Positions 23,507-32,409 of a DNA stretch of 37,192 bases are shown one piece after another. The DNA is from Oscillospiraceae bacterium. GTDB taxonomy: Bacteria > Bacillota > Clostridia > Oscillospirales > UBA929. The notes under the pieces were generated by a model. That model was not told the DNA's origin. It did no database searches and was given only the letters and a program-made list of their open reading frames with translations. Numbering within the stretch: the first letter of the stretch is position 1; each line of letters opens with the position of its first letter. Position numbers and translations under genes: made by a program. The DNA lies in assembly GCA_031265355.1 (NCBI GenBank), contig JAISCT010000038.1, positions 1-37,192 of the forward strand, written 5' to 3'.

Positions 23507-24754
23507 ATGAAAAAACGATTTACACTGAGCACGGTGTTGGCGCTCATGCTGTTGGTGGCCGCGGCGGCGGCGCTGATCGGGTACAACCGGGCCTCCGTCC
23601 AGCTCAAAGAACAGCTTGAGGTATTTCAGGCGCAAAAGGAGGAACTGAGTAAGCTGATTGCCGCCCGTGAGATCATTCAAGATCAGTTTGTCGGCCAGGT
23701 GGACCGGGTCCGACTGTACGACAGCGCCATCGACGGCATGGTGCGCTCGTTGGACGACCAATATTCGCACTACCTAAGCGCCGAGGAGTACGCGCGCTAC
23801 CAGCGCGCCGCCGACAACCGCTATGTGGGCATCGGCGTCACGGCCGCACAGCACCCGGAGGGCGATATCTTGGTGCTTGAGGTGTACGAGGACTCCCCGG
23901 CGGAGGAGAGCGGGATAAAGGCCTTCGATCGCATTGTCGAGGTGGAGGGCGCGCCGGTGATCGAGATGGGGTTTGAGATGGCGGTGGGGGCCATCGGCGG
24001 GGCGGAGAACACACAGGTGCGCCTCACGATCCTGCGCCCCGACGGGACGCGGACGGAGGTGAGCCCGACGCGCCGGGCCGTCGGCCTGCGGGCGGTGTCG
24101 TCGGAGATTTTGGCCGGGCAGGACATTGGTCTCGTGCGCATCCGCAACTTTGAAAGCGGCGTCGACAGGGACTTTCGCGAGGCGGTCGCCCGCTTGCAGG
24201 GCGCCGGCGTCCGCGCGCTCATCTTCGACGTGCGGTTCAACCCGGGCGGCCAGCTCGACGTCATGCGGCCCATGCTGGACCTGCTGCTGCCGGAGGGCAC
24301 TCTGATCACGCTGCGCGCCAAGGACGGCACCGAGCACGTCTTCACGTCGGAGCCGGGCGAGGTGGACCTGCCGATGGCGGTGCTCGTGAATGGGTACTCC
24401 TACAGTGCGGCCGAGTTTTTCGCCGCCGCGCTGCGCGAATATGATAAAGCGGTGGTGGTCGGGGAGCCGACCACCGGCAAGGGTTACGCCCAGCGGACGA
24501 TCCCGCTGGAGGATCAGTCGGCGATCATCTTGTCGATCGTGGAATACTTCACACCGCAGGGCCGCAGTCTCTCGGGCGTCGGCCTGACACCCGACGACGT
24601 CGTGGCGCTGAGCGAGGAGGAAAACCGCAATTTCTACACCTTGCCCCTCGAACAGGATCGGCAGCTCCAACGGGCGATCGGCGTGCTCACACAGCAGCTG
24701 CCGCCGCTGCCCGGGGAGGAGACCGAAACAGATGCGGAGACCGCCGCGCCGTAG
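23507..24754 (+). CDS. S41 C-terminal processing peptidase (CtpA-like)
   Basis: A membrane-anchored or exported serine protease that trims or degrades proteins from their C-terminus. The start is ATG at 23507 after AAAAAAGGAG. Of 415 residues, about 5-27 form a membrane anchor, 30-60 a short coiled segment, and about 100-185 a PDZ domain (GIGVTAAQ to LRPDG). The protease domain follows, with catalytic S300 in SYSAAEFF and K325 in TTGKGYAQ, both conserved. In Firmicutes such proteases adjoin ftsEX and its M23 partner, which suggests control of hydrolase levels; here that is inferred from position. Confidence 0.94.
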   Translation: MKKRFTLSTVLALMLLVAAAAALIGYNRASVQLKEQLEVFQAQKEELSKLIAAREIIQDQFVGQVDRVRLYDSAIDGMVRSLDDQYSHYLSAEEYARYQRAADNRYVGIGVTAAQHPEGDILVLEVYEDSPAEESGIKAFDRIVEVEGAPVIEMGFEMAVGAIGGAENTQVRLTILRPDGTRTEVSPTRRAVGLRAVSSEILAGQDIGLVRIRNFESGVDRDFREAVARLQGAGVRALIFDVRFNPGGQLDVMRPMLDLLLPEGTLITLRAKDGTEHVFTSEPGEVDLPMAVLVNGYSYSAAEFFAAALREYDKAVVVGEPTTGKGYAQRTIPLEDQSAIILSIVEYFTPQGRSLSGVGLTPDDVVALSEEENRNFYTLPLEQDRQLQRAIGVLTQQLPPLPGEETETDAETAAP

Positions 24755-24875
24755 ATGTCTAAACCCGGTCCCGGCCTCATACGTATGAGTGTGTGAGATC
24801 GCCCGTATGAGACCGCCGCGGGGCCGCCGGCCTGACGAAGCGAGCGGGATCCGGCGGTCTGGCGGGGGGTGGAAC

Positions 24876-25754
24876 ATGTTTGGGCTGGTGGAGACGGCGC
24901 TGATGCCGCCGCGGCCCGCGTGGGGGCGGCTGTGGGCCGCACTGACGCGGGCGGATGCGTGCACGGTTGTCCGCGCGCGCCTGTGGGGGGCGGATGTGGC
25001 CCGTGCGCGGGTGACCTACACGCTGGCCGACGGCCCGCTGCGCGCAGCGGCGGCGGCAAACCGGCGCCGCGCGGACCGGGCGCTGGCGGCGCTTACCCGG
25101 GCGGCGGTGACGGGGGTGGTGCTGCCCGACGGATTCCCCGACGGAGATCTGCTGCCCCGCCACGGCCTGCGAGCCTGGACGCCGGCGCCGCTCTGCCGGC
25201 GCCTGGCGGACCGGTTGACGGTCCTCGCGGCCGACATGCTGCGGGTGGAGGCCGCCCGTCTGCGTGTGGCTATTGTGGCCGCGCGCGTGACGACGGAGGT
25301 GGCCGGCGCGGCGGCGGCGCTGTGCGGCGGCGGCCGGGCGCGTTTTCTCTCGGTGTCGGCCGGACGCGGCGGCGCGGCGCTGTGCCGGACGCTGCGGAGC
25401 CGCTTCGGTGTGGCGGCGCTGGCCGATCCGACGCCGGAGCAGCTTGCGGAGACTGACGTCTACCTCGTCTTCGAAGCGCCGGCGGGCGGTGTGCGGCTGC
25501 CGGTCCGGGCGGGGGCGGCGGTGCTTCTGCTCGGCGGCGGCCGGGTGCATATCCCGCCCGAACGTCTTGTGGTGCGCGGCGCGGTTTTTTTGCCGCCGGT
25601 GCGCCTCACGGCGGACTGGCCGCCGGGTTTCGACGACGGCGCTCTGTTGGCCGCCCTGGCGGAGGCCGGCGCGCTCAGCCCCGCAGAGGTGCGAATCCGC
25701 CGCCTTCTGCCGGCGTCCGGCGAAACCGGTGCGGTGCCGGGCATGCAGTTTTGA
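24876..25754 (+). CDS. Uncharacterised Ala/Arg-rich protein, possible Rossmann-like fold
   Basis: A 292-residue protein not recognised. ATG at 24876 follows GGGGGGTGG. There is no signal peptide or membrane helix. The sequence is very rich in Ala, Arg, Gly and Leu, in keeping with the very high GC of this stretch. The middle (about 145-230) alternates short hydrophobic strands with helices (RVAIVAARV, RFLSVSAGRGG, VYLVFEAP), which hints at a nucleotide- or dinucleotide-binding alpha/beta fold, without a clear glycine motif. It follows the S41 gene by 121 bases and precedes the greA promoter, so it may belong to the end of the ftsEX-protease unit. Coding status is supported by RBS, length and steady codon pattern. 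Confidence 0.7.
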   Translation: MFGLVETALMPPRPAWGRLWAALTRADACTVVRARLWGADVARARVTYTLADGPLRAAAAANRRRADRALAALTRAAVTGVVLPDGFPDGDLLPRHGLRAWTPAPLCRRLADRLTVLAADMLRVEAARLRVAIVAARVTTEVAGAAAALCGGGRARFLSVSAGRGGAALCRTLRSRFGVAALADPTPEQLAETDVYLVFEAPAGGVRLPVRAGAAVLLLGGGRVHIPPERLVVRGAVFLPPVRLTADWPPGFDDGALLAALAEAGALSPAEVRIRRLLPASGETGAVPGMQF

Positions 25755-25792
25755 GAGGCGCCCGCGTGGGGGAAACGAAAAATTCTCAGCTC

Positions 25793-25831
25793 TTGACAAA
25801 TGCGAGGGAAATTACTATACTCAGGTATAAT
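25793..25831 (+). promoter_or_regulatory. Consensus promoter of greA-lysS with two -10 boxes
   Basis: TTGACA (25793-25798) is 17 bases from TATACT (25816-25821). A second, perfect TATAAT follows at 25826-25831. The two boxes overlap an inverted repeat TATAC-TCAG-GTATA, which could be a protein site. The leader to greA is about 130 bases with no motif recognised. Confidence 0.8.
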
Positions 25832-25960
25832 GTGGTGCGCGTGCCCGGCGGAGGCGCGGGGCGCTAAGTGTACAGTTTGGGTCGGTTTGTAACGATATAT
25901 AGGCTATGACGCGCGTGTAATGATCTTCCGGCGCCAGTCGCCATGAAATAGGTGAGGACA

Positions 25961-26434
25961 ATGCAAAAACAATATAAGCTCACGGAAGAGCGGCTTCGCA
26001 ATTTGCAGGATGAATTAAACTATCTGCGGACCGTCCGCGAAAAAGAGGTGGCCGAGCAGATCAAAGAGGCGCGGTCCTTCGGAGATCTGTCGGAAAACAG
26101 CGAGTACGACGAGGCGAAGAATGAGCAGGGGCGCGTGTTCTCTCGCATGGTGGAGCTGGAGGACATCATTGCTCATGCCGTGGTGCTGCAGCCGGACAGC
26201 CTGGACACCGACCAGGTGGTGGTCGGCTGCCGTGTCAGCGTGCTGGACCTCGACGCGCAGGAGCGGGAGGAGTATGCGGTAGTCGGTTCCCAGGAGGCGA
26301 ACCCGCTGGAGAACCGTATCTCGGACGAATCCCTCTTCGGGCGCGCGCTGGTCGGCAGCCGGGTGGGCGAGGAGATCTCGCTGGAGGCGCCCGCCGGCGT
26401 GCTGCGATATCGCATTCTCGACATCCAGATCTAA
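25961..26434 (+). CDS. greA: Transcription elongation factor GreA
   Basis: GreA rescues stalled RNA polymerase by stimulating transcript cleavage. The 157 residues begin with the coiled-coil finger; the family core EKEVAEQIKEARSFGDLSENSEY carries the acidic tip (D and E of GDLSENSEY). The C-terminal FKBP-like domain ends in VLRYRILDIQI. The start is ATG at 25961 with AGGTGAGG just ahead; GTG at 25952 is part of that site. It leads lysS by 57 bases with a hairpin between them. Confidence 0.97.
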   Translation: MQKQYKLTEERLRNLQDELNYLRTVREKEVAEQIKEARSFGDLSENSEYDEAKNEQGRVFSRMVELEDIIAHAVVLQPDSLDTDQVVVGCRVSVLDLDAQEREEYAVVGSQEANPLENRISDESLFGRALVGSRVGEEISLEAPAGVLRYRILDIQI

Positions 26435-26445
26435 ATACCCGGCGG

Positions 26446-26466
26446 CGGCCACGGATTCCGTGGCCG
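26446..26466 (+). terminator. 10-bp hairpin between greA and lysS
   Basis: CGGCCACGGA (26446-26455) pairs with TCCGTGGCCG (26457-26466) with one base at the centre, in practice a three-base loop. Only TTCG follows. It may partly end greA transcripts, so that less lysS is made. Confidence 0.45.
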
Positions 26467-26491
26467 TTCGTGGGTTATGGGAGGAAGCCAC

Positions 26492-27979
26492 GTGTCGGAA
26501 CAAGACAACACGCAGGCCGCCCCGCTGTCGGAGCTGCTGCGGATTCGGAGGGACAAGCTGACCGCCCTGCGGCAGGAGGGCAGCGACCCTTATGCGCTGA
26601 CGCGCTTTGACGTGACGGCCCACAGCGCCGAGATCGTGGCGCATTTTGCCGAGCGGGAGGGGCAAAGCGTCTCTCTGGCGGGCCGTATCCTGTCCAAGCG
26701 GGACATGGGCAAGGCGTTCTTCTGCGACCTGCTCGACGGCGCCGGGCGCATCCAGCTCTATCTCAAGGTGGACGACCTGGGCGAGGACGCCTTCGCGCGC
26801 TTCAAGCGCATGGACATCGGGGACATCGTCGGCGTGGCCGGCACGGTATTCCGTACCCGCCGCGGGGAGATCTCCATCCATTGCACGGCCGTTGCCCTGC
26901 TGGCCAAGTCGCTGCGTCCGCTGCCGGAAAAATTCCACGGCCTGACAGACACAGACCTGCGCTACCGTCAGCGCTATGTGGATCTCATCATGAACCCTGA
27001 GGTGCGCCGCACCTTCGAGATCCGCTCGAAGGTGATCCGGGCCGTCCGGGCTTTTTTGGACGCCCGCGGTTATCTTGAGGTCGAGACGCCGGTGCTGAGC
27101 ACGATCTCCGGCGGCGCCACCGCGCGGCCCTTCGTCACCCATCACAACACGCTGGATCTCGACATGTACCTGCGCATCGCCACCGAGCTGCACTTGAAGC
27201 GGCTGATTGTGGGCGGCTTTGAGCGGGTGTACGAGCTAGGGCGGCTGTTTCGCAACGAGGGCATGAGCGTCAAGCACAACCCGGAATTTACGACGATCGA
27301 GTTTTACGAGGCATACTCGGATTGCGGCGGGATCCTGGCGTTGACCGAACAGATGCTGGCCCATGTGGCCTTGGCGGTGCTGGGCCGCCATCGGATACCC
27401 TATCAGGGCGAGGAGATCGATCTGACGCCCCCCTGGCGCCGGCTGTCCATGGTCGACGCCGTGAAGGAATACGCGGGGGTGGACTTCCTCTCGTTTTCCA
27501 CGGCGGAGGAGGCGGCCCGCGCAGGCGCGGCCCTGGGCCTTGAGGCGCGGCCGGGTCTCTCCTGGGGCGAGTGGCTGTACGAATGTTTCGACCGGTGTGT
27601 AGAGGACAAACTGCTCCAGCCGACGTTCATCACGCGGCACCCGGTGGAGGTGTCGCCGCTGGCCAAACGCTGCCCCGACGACCCCAGGCTGACCGACCGT
27701 TTTGAGCTCTTCATCACGCGGCGGGAGTTTGCCAACGCCTTCTCGGAGCTCAACGACCCGCTGGACCAGCGGGAGCGCTTCGCGCGCCAGGCGGCGCTGC
27801 GCGCCGCGGGCGACGAGGAGGCCGGCATGATGGACGAGGACTTTCTCACGGCGCTTGAGTACGGTATGCCGCCGACGGGCGGCTGCGGCGTCGGGATCGA
27901 CCGCCTGGTCATGCTGCTCACGGACAGCCCCTCGATCAGGGACGTACTGCTCTTCCCCACGATGAAGCCGATCGAATGA
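26492..27979 (+). CDS. lysS: Lysyl-tRNA synthetase, class II
   Basis: The enzyme charges tRNA-Lys with lysine. The chosen start is GTG at 26492, six bases after GGGAGGA; the ATG at 26477 contains that RBS. Of 495 residues, the N-terminal OB-fold anticodon-binding domain (about 50-145; [17 protein letters not shown]) is followed by the class II core: motif 1 around VETPVL, motif 2 [23 protein letters not shown] (given in part) and motif 3 [12 protein letters not shown]. All are intact and the length is normal. It is co-directional with greA, a common pairing in Firmicutes, and the methyltransferase gene starts 11 bases after its stop. Confidence 0.97.
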   Translation: MSEQDNTQAAPLSELLRIRRDKLTALRQEGSDPYALTRFDVTAHSAEIVAHFAEREGQSVSLAGRILSKRDMGKAFFCDLLDGAGRIQLYLKVDDLGEDAFARFKRMDIGDIVGVAGTVFRTRRGEISIHCTAVALLAKSLRPLPEKFHGLTDTDLRYRQRYVDLIMNPEVRRTFEIRSKVIRAVRAFLDARGYLEVETPVLSTISGGATARPFVTHHNTLDLDMYLRIATELHLKRLIVGGFERVYELGRLFRNEGMSVKHNPEFTTIEFYEAYSDCGGILALTEQMLAHVALAVLGRHRIPYQGEEIDLTPPWRRLSMVDAVKEYAGVDFLSFSTAEEAARAGAALGLEARPGLSWGEWLYECFDRCVEDKLLQPTFITRHPVEVSPLAKRCPDDPRLTDRFELFITRREFANAFSELNDPLDQRERFARQAALRAAGDEEAGMMDEDFLTALEYGMPPTGGCGVGIDRLVMLLTDSPSIRDVLLFPTMKPIE

Positions 27980-27989
27980 GCGCGGGGCG

Positions 27990-28763
27990 GTGAGGGAGCG
28001 CGTCACGAGCCGTGACAACGCGGCGCTGAAACAGATGCGAAAGCTCCAGGGCGCGCGCGCCGACCGGCGCACGGCCGGGCTCTTCCTGTGCGACGGACAC
28101 ACGCTGCTGCGCGAGGCGCTGGCGGTCGGCGTCTCGCCCGTCACCGTGGTCTGTGCCGAGGGGACGGATCTGCCGCCGCTGCCGCCGGACACGCGCGTGC
28201 TGGAGGCGCCGGCGCGTCTGTTGCACAGTGTGTCGCCGGCCGTCACGCCGCAGGGCGTGGTGTTTACCTGCCGCCTGCCTCAGACGGCGCCGGCCGCGCC
28301 GCCGGTGTCCGGCCGGCACCTGCTGCTGGACCGGGTGCAGGACCCCGGCAACGTCGGTTCGATCCTCCGCAGCGCCGCGGCCTTTGGGGTGGATTCCGTC
28401 TTTCTGGGCCCCGGCTGCGCCGACCCGTTTGCCCCTAAGACCGTCCGCGCCGGCATGGGCGCCTGTTTCCGCCAGCGCGTCTGGGAAACGGACGACCCGG
28501 CGGCCCTGCTCGACGGTGTCTGGCTGCCCGTATACGCCGCCGCGCGCCGCGCCGGGGCACAGCCCCTGACGGCGGCCGCGTTCCCGCCGGACATGGTGCT
28601 CCTGCTTGGCAACGAGGGCACGGGCCTTTCCAGTGATCTGTCGGCGCGCGCGGACAAGGCGGTGTGGATTCCGCTTCGCCCGGGCTGGGATTCCTTGGGT
28701 GTGGCGGCCGCCGCCGCCGTTCTCCTGTACGGCTGGACGACGGGAGATGCGCAAAAAGGATAA
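27990..28763 (+). CDS. SpoU-family rRNA/tRNA 2'-O-methyltransferase
   Basis: A SPOUT-class, S-adenosylmethionine-dependent enzyme that methylates a ribose in rRNA or tRNA; the target base is not known. The 257 residues begin with the substrate-binding domain (VTSRDNAALKQMRKLQ). The knotted SpoU domain has motif 1 DRVQDPGNVGSILRSA (N121, R127), motif 2 LLLGNEGTGLS (N208-E209-G210) and motif 3 IPLRPGWDSLGVAAAA. Motif 3 has G237 where the family nearly always has Asn (SLNV). GTG at 27990 has GGGG directly before it, a tight spacing, but the N-terminal match supports it. It follows lysS by ten bases. Confidence 0.88.
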   Translation: MRERVTSRDNAALKQMRKLQGARADRRTAGLFLCDGHTLLREALAVGVSPVTVVCAEGTDLPPLPPDTRVLEAPARLLHSVSPAVTPQGVVFTCRLPQTAPAAPPVSGRHLLLDRVQDPGNVGSILRSAAAFGVDSVFLGPGCADPFAPKTVRAGMGACFRQRVWETDDPAALLDGVWLPVYAAARRAGAQPLTAAAFPPDMVLLLGNEGTGLSSDLSARADKAVWIPLRPGWDSLGVAAAAAVLLYGWTTGDAQKG

Positions 28764-28838
28764 ATTTGGGAATTATGTTTGCTTTCCAGTCACAGGGATT
28801 CAGAGCGTATCGGGAAAGTCGGTGATGGTTTGGCGGCT

Positions 28839-30059
28839 TTGAAGTATTGGATCTGGTTGAGCTCACTGCGTTCGTTGGGGGCGGCGGGGGCCTTTTTGGC
28901 CGCCGAGCGGTTCGGGACGCCCGAAAATCTGTTCTTTGCCGACGAGGAGGCCCTGCGCGCCGTGCCGGATCTCAGCGCGCCGCAGCGCGCGGAGATCCTC
29001 CGACACGATCTCGACCCGGCTGAACGCATCCTGGAGCAGTGCAGTCTGGCCGGGCTCCGCGTCCTCACCTGGCAGGACGCGGACTACCCGGAGCGGCTGA
29101 AGAACATCCACGCGCCGCCCTGCACGCTGTATCTGAAGGGTCGTCTGCCCGTCTTCGACGAGGAGGCGGCGCTGACCGTGGTCGGCTCGCGCCGCGCCAC
29201 GCCTTACGGTGTCCAGGCGGCTGAGCGGCTCTCCTACGCGCTGGCGCGCGCGGGCATGCTCATCGTCTCCGGCCTCGCGCGCGGCGTCGACGCCCACGCC
29301 CACCGGGCCGCGCTGCGCGCCGGCGCGCCCACTGTGGCCGTGCTGGGCTGCGGCGCGGACACGCCCTACCCGGCCGAGAACAAGGCGCTTTACGAGGACA
29401 TAGCGGCGGCGGGCGCCGTGATGAGCGAATACCCGCCGGGCGCGCCGCCGCTCGCCGCCCATTTTCCGGCCCGAAACCGGATCCTCAGCGGTCTGTCGCT
29501 GGGCGTTATGGTGGTGGAGGCCCCGCTGCGTTCAGGCGCGCTGATCACGGCCTTCCACGCGCTCGAACAGGGCCGCGATGTGTTTGCGGTGCCGGGTAAC
29601 ATCGACGTCCCGGAGAGCGCCGGCTGCAACCGGCTGATCCGCGAGGGCGCGCAGCTCGTGACGGGTCCGGACGACGTCTTAGCGGAATACGCCGCGCTCT
29701 ACCCCCACAAGATTCGTCCGCAACGCGTAGCGCCGCCGCCGGCGGATGCGGCGGAGGCCGTGCGGGCGAAAGACAGGATGCCGGTCGGCCGCGCTCAGCC
29801 GACGCCCGATGAGGCTCCGGCCGCGGCCGAGCCGGCCCCGCAGGTGACGGATCTCGGAACGATGCTGGCGGACCTGGACGAGGATGCGCGGGCGGTGCTG
29901 CTCGCCGTGGCGGGCGCGCCGCGCCATGTGGACGAGATCGTGGAGGCGACGGGGCTGTCCGCCGCCCATGTGCTGCGCGCGCTCACGGTGCTGGAGTTAC
30001 AGGGCCGGGCGGAATCCCTGCCCGGTAAGCGCTTCCGGCTCGCCGGCGGGCGGACCTGA
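28839..30059 (+). CDS. dprA: DNA processing protein DprA
   Basis: DprA protects incoming single-stranded DNA and loads RecA on it during transformation. The Rossmann core (about 95-300) has VGSRRATPYG, IVSGLARGVDAHAHRAAL, LGCGADTPYPAEN and FPARNRILSGLS. A Pro/Ala linker leads to a C-terminal winged helix (about 340-406) seen in many DprA proteins. The start is uncertain: TTG at 28839 (gives MKYWIWLSSL, the usual beginning) is favoured, about ten bases after GGTGATGG; TTG at 28830 or 28779 in the same frame are alternatives with poorer sites. It leads the dprA-topA-trmFO order known from B. subtilis. Confidence 0.93.
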   Translation: MKYWIWLSSLRSLGAAGAFLAAERFGTPENLFFADEEALRAVPDLSAPQRAEILRHDLDPAERILEQCSLAGLRVLTWQDADYPERLKNIHAPPCTLYLKGRLPVFDEEAALTVVGSRRATPYGVQAAERLSYALARAGMLIVSGLARGVDAHAHRAALRAGAPTVAVLGCGADTPYPAENKALYEDIAAAGAVMSEYPPGAPPLAAHFPARNRILSGLSLGVMVVEAPLRSGALITAFHALEQGRDVFAVPGNIDVPESAGCNRLIREGAQLVTGPDDVLAEYAALYPHKIRPQRVAPPPADAAEAVRAKDRMPVGRAQPTPDEAPAAAEPAPQVTDLGTMLADLDEDARAVLLAVAGAPRHVDEIVEATGLSAAHVLRALTVLELQGRAESLPGKRFRLAGGRT

Positions 30060-30120
30060 TACAGACGAAAGGCGGCCGAAGACGGCCCCATCCGGGGCGT
30101 CTGGCCGCAGGAGGAATCAT

Positions 30121-32409
30121 ATGAAGAATCTACTCATTGTGGAGTCGCCGGCCAAGGCGAAAACCATCGGCAAATATCTGGGAAACGACTTCCGGGTCAA
30201 GGCCACCATGGGGCATCTGCGAGACCTGCCCAAATCCACGATGGGTGTGGATGTGGACGCCGGATTTACTATAAATTACCAGCCCATTGCAGGCAAGGAG
30301 AAGACCATTGCGGAGCTGCGGGGCGAGGCGGCCAAGGCAGACTACATCTACCTGGCCACCGACCCGGACCGCGAGGGCGAGGCCATCTCGTGGCATCTCA
30401 AGGAACTCCTTGCGTTGCCGGACGAGAAGGCGTTGCGGGTGACGTTTAACGAGATTACGCCGAGGGTGGTGCGGGAGAGTGTCAAGCATCCGCGCGCCAT
30501 CGACGAACACCTGGTGGACGCGCAGCAGGCGCGTCGGGTGCTTGACCGCATTGTGGGGTACGAGATCAGCCCGTTGCTGTGGCGCAAGGTGCGGCCCGGT
30601 CTGTCCGCCGGCCGGGTGCAGTCGGTGGCCACACGGCTCGTCGTCGACCGCGAGGAGGAGATCCGCGCTTTTACCCCGGAAGAATACTGGAGCATCGATG
30701 TCGCGCTCGACCGCGTCGAGGGGCCGGGCCGGTTCGAGGCGCATTTTTATGGGACTCGGACCGAAAAGCGCGCGCTGAAGAACCAAGCGGAGGCCGACGC
30801 GGTGGTGGCGGCCGTCTCAAACGCCCCGTTTTCCGTATACGAGGTGAAGACGGGGGAGCGCCGGCGTTCCCCCGCGCCGCCGTTTATCACCTCCACGCTG
30901 CAGCAGGAGGCCTCGCGCAAGTGCAACATGAGCGCGCGCCGCACGATGGCGTTGGCCCAGCAGCTCTACGAGGGCGTCGAGATCGAGGGCCTCGGGCTCA
31001 CGGGTCTCATCACTTACATGCGCACCGACTCCCAGCGTCTCTCCGAAGACGCGCTGACGCAGGCGCGTGCGTTCATCCGGACGCAGTACGGCGAGAGCTA
31101 CTGTCCCAAGACGCCCCGCCGCTACAAGACGAAGGGCGGCGCGCAGGACGCGCACGAGGCCATCCGCCCGTCGGATGTCACATTGACGCCGGAGCGGGTG
31201 CGCGGCAACCTCACCCAGGACCAATACCGGCTCTATCGGCTGATCTGGGAGCGTTTTGTCGCATGTCAAATGGAAAACGCTGTCTACGACACGCTGACCA
31301 TCGATACGCTCTCGGCGGAGTATGTGTTCCGCGCCAACCACACCGCGGTCAAATTCCCGGGGTTCACGGCCGTGTATGAGGAAGGGCGCGACGACGAAAA
31401 CGACGAGAAAGACGACGCGCTGCCGAACCTGCGGCAGGGGGAGACGCTGGCGCTGGCCGGCGTGACGCCGGCACAGCACTTTACGCAGCCGCCGCCCCGC
31501 TACACCGAGGCCAGCCTCATCCGGGCGATGGAAGAAAAAGGAATTGGCCGGCCGTCCACATATGCGCCGACCATCTCGACGATCATGGGACGGGAGTATA
31601 TCGTCCGTCAGGGCAAGGCGCTGCATCCGACCCCGCTCGGGGAGGTGATCACAACGATGATGAAGGAGAAGTTCACCGACATCATCGAGGTGGCGTTCAC
31701 GGCGCGCATGGAGGACTACCTCGACGAGGTCGAGGAGGGCCGCAAGGACTGGCGGGCCATGCTCTCCGAGTTTTATGGCGGCTTCTCCGACGCTGTGCGC
31801 GCGGCCGGCGAGGACAAGAAACGCTACAAGGTCCCGGACGAGCCCACCGATGTGGTGTGTGAGCTCTGCGGGCGCAAGATGGTGATCAAGATGGGGCGCT
31901 TCGGGCGTTTCATGGCCTGCCCCGGCTGGCCGGAGTGCAAGAACACGAAGCCCGTTTCGGAGCCGACGCCGGGCGAGTGCCCGCTGTGCGGCGCCGTCAT
32001 TTTGAAAAAGAAGTCGCGCAACAATCGCGACTACTACGGCTGTGAGCGCCACCCGGCGTGCGGTTTCATGACCTGGGACGTCCCGGTAGGGGATCGCTGC
32101 CCGGAGTGTATGAAGACGTTGTTCAAGCGCAGCGGGCGCGGCGCGGCCAAGCCGTTTTGCGCGAACCCATCCTGCCCGGCCTTTGTGCCAGAGGACCAGC
32201 GCGGGTACAAAAAGAAGGCCGCCGCCGCGGAGACGGCGGCCGGTGAGACCGAGGCGGCGACCGAAAAGACGGCGAAGGCGGGCGCGGCGAAGACGACAGC
32301 GGCGAAGAAGACGGCTGCCAAATCGACGGGCAAGGCGGCGGTCGTGAAGGCGGCGGGCGGGCGCAGGACGACAAAAAAGGCCGCCGCGGGGACAGATGGC
32401 GCCTCCTGA
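30121..32409 (+). CDS. topA: DNA topoisomerase I
   Basis: This type IA enzyme relaxes negative supercoils. ATG at 30121 follows GGAGGAATC. The 762 residues start with the TOPRIM domain (E8 in LIVESPAKAKTI; DPDREGE at 81-87); the catalytic Y299 is in GLITYMRTDS. After the core come three C4-type zinc-ribbon modules (about 577-690; CELCG...CKN, CPLCG...C, CPECM...C). The last 65 residues or so are a Lys/Ala/Thr-rich tail with AAKKT-like repeats, unusual for Firmicute TopA and similar in type to the basic tails of actinobacterial TopA or histone-H1-like proteins. The trmFO ATG lies 14 bases inside its end. Confidence 0.97.
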   Translation: MKNLLIVESPAKAKTIGKYLGNDFRVKATMGHLRDLPKSTMGVDVDAGFTINYQPIAGKEKTIAELRGEAAKADYIYLATDPDREGEAISWHLKELLALPDEKALRVTFNEITPRVVRESVKHPRAIDEHLVDAQQARRVLDRIVGYEISPLLWRKVRPGLSAGRVQSVATRLVVDREEEIRAFTPEEYWSIDVALDRVEGPGRFEAHFYGTRTEKRALKNQAEADAVVAAVSNAPFSVYEVKTGERRRSPAPPFITSTLQQEASRKCNMSARRTMALAQQLYEGVEIEGLGLTGLITYMRTDSQRLSEDALTQARAFIRTQYGESYCPKTPRRYKTKGGAQDAHEAIRPSDVTLTPERVRGNLTQDQYRLYRLIWERFVACQMENAVYDTLTIDTLSAEYVFRANHTAVKFPGFTAVYEEGRDDENDEKDDALPNLRQGETLALAGVTPAQHFTQPPPRYTEASLIRAMEEKGIGRPSTYAPTISTIMGREYIVRQGKALHPTPLGEVITTMMKEKFTDIIEVAFTARMEDYLDEVEEGRKDWRAMLSEFYGGFSDAVRAAGEDKKRYKVPDEPTDVVCELCGRKMVIKMGRFGRFMACPGWPECKNTKPVSEPTPGECPLCGAVILKKKSRNNRDYYGCERHPACGFMTWDVPVGDRCPECMKTLFKRSGRGAAKPFCANPSCPAFVPEDQRGYKKKAAAAETAAGETEAATEKTAKAGAAKTTAAKKTAAKSTGKAAVVKAAGGRRTTKKAAAGTDGAS

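Noticed and set aside
21338..23770. Very long open frame on the minus strand opposite ftsX and the M23 gene
   Set aside because: It is antisense to well-identified genes, has low-complexity His/Arg/Leu composition and no RBS or domain; long antisense frames are expected at this GC content.
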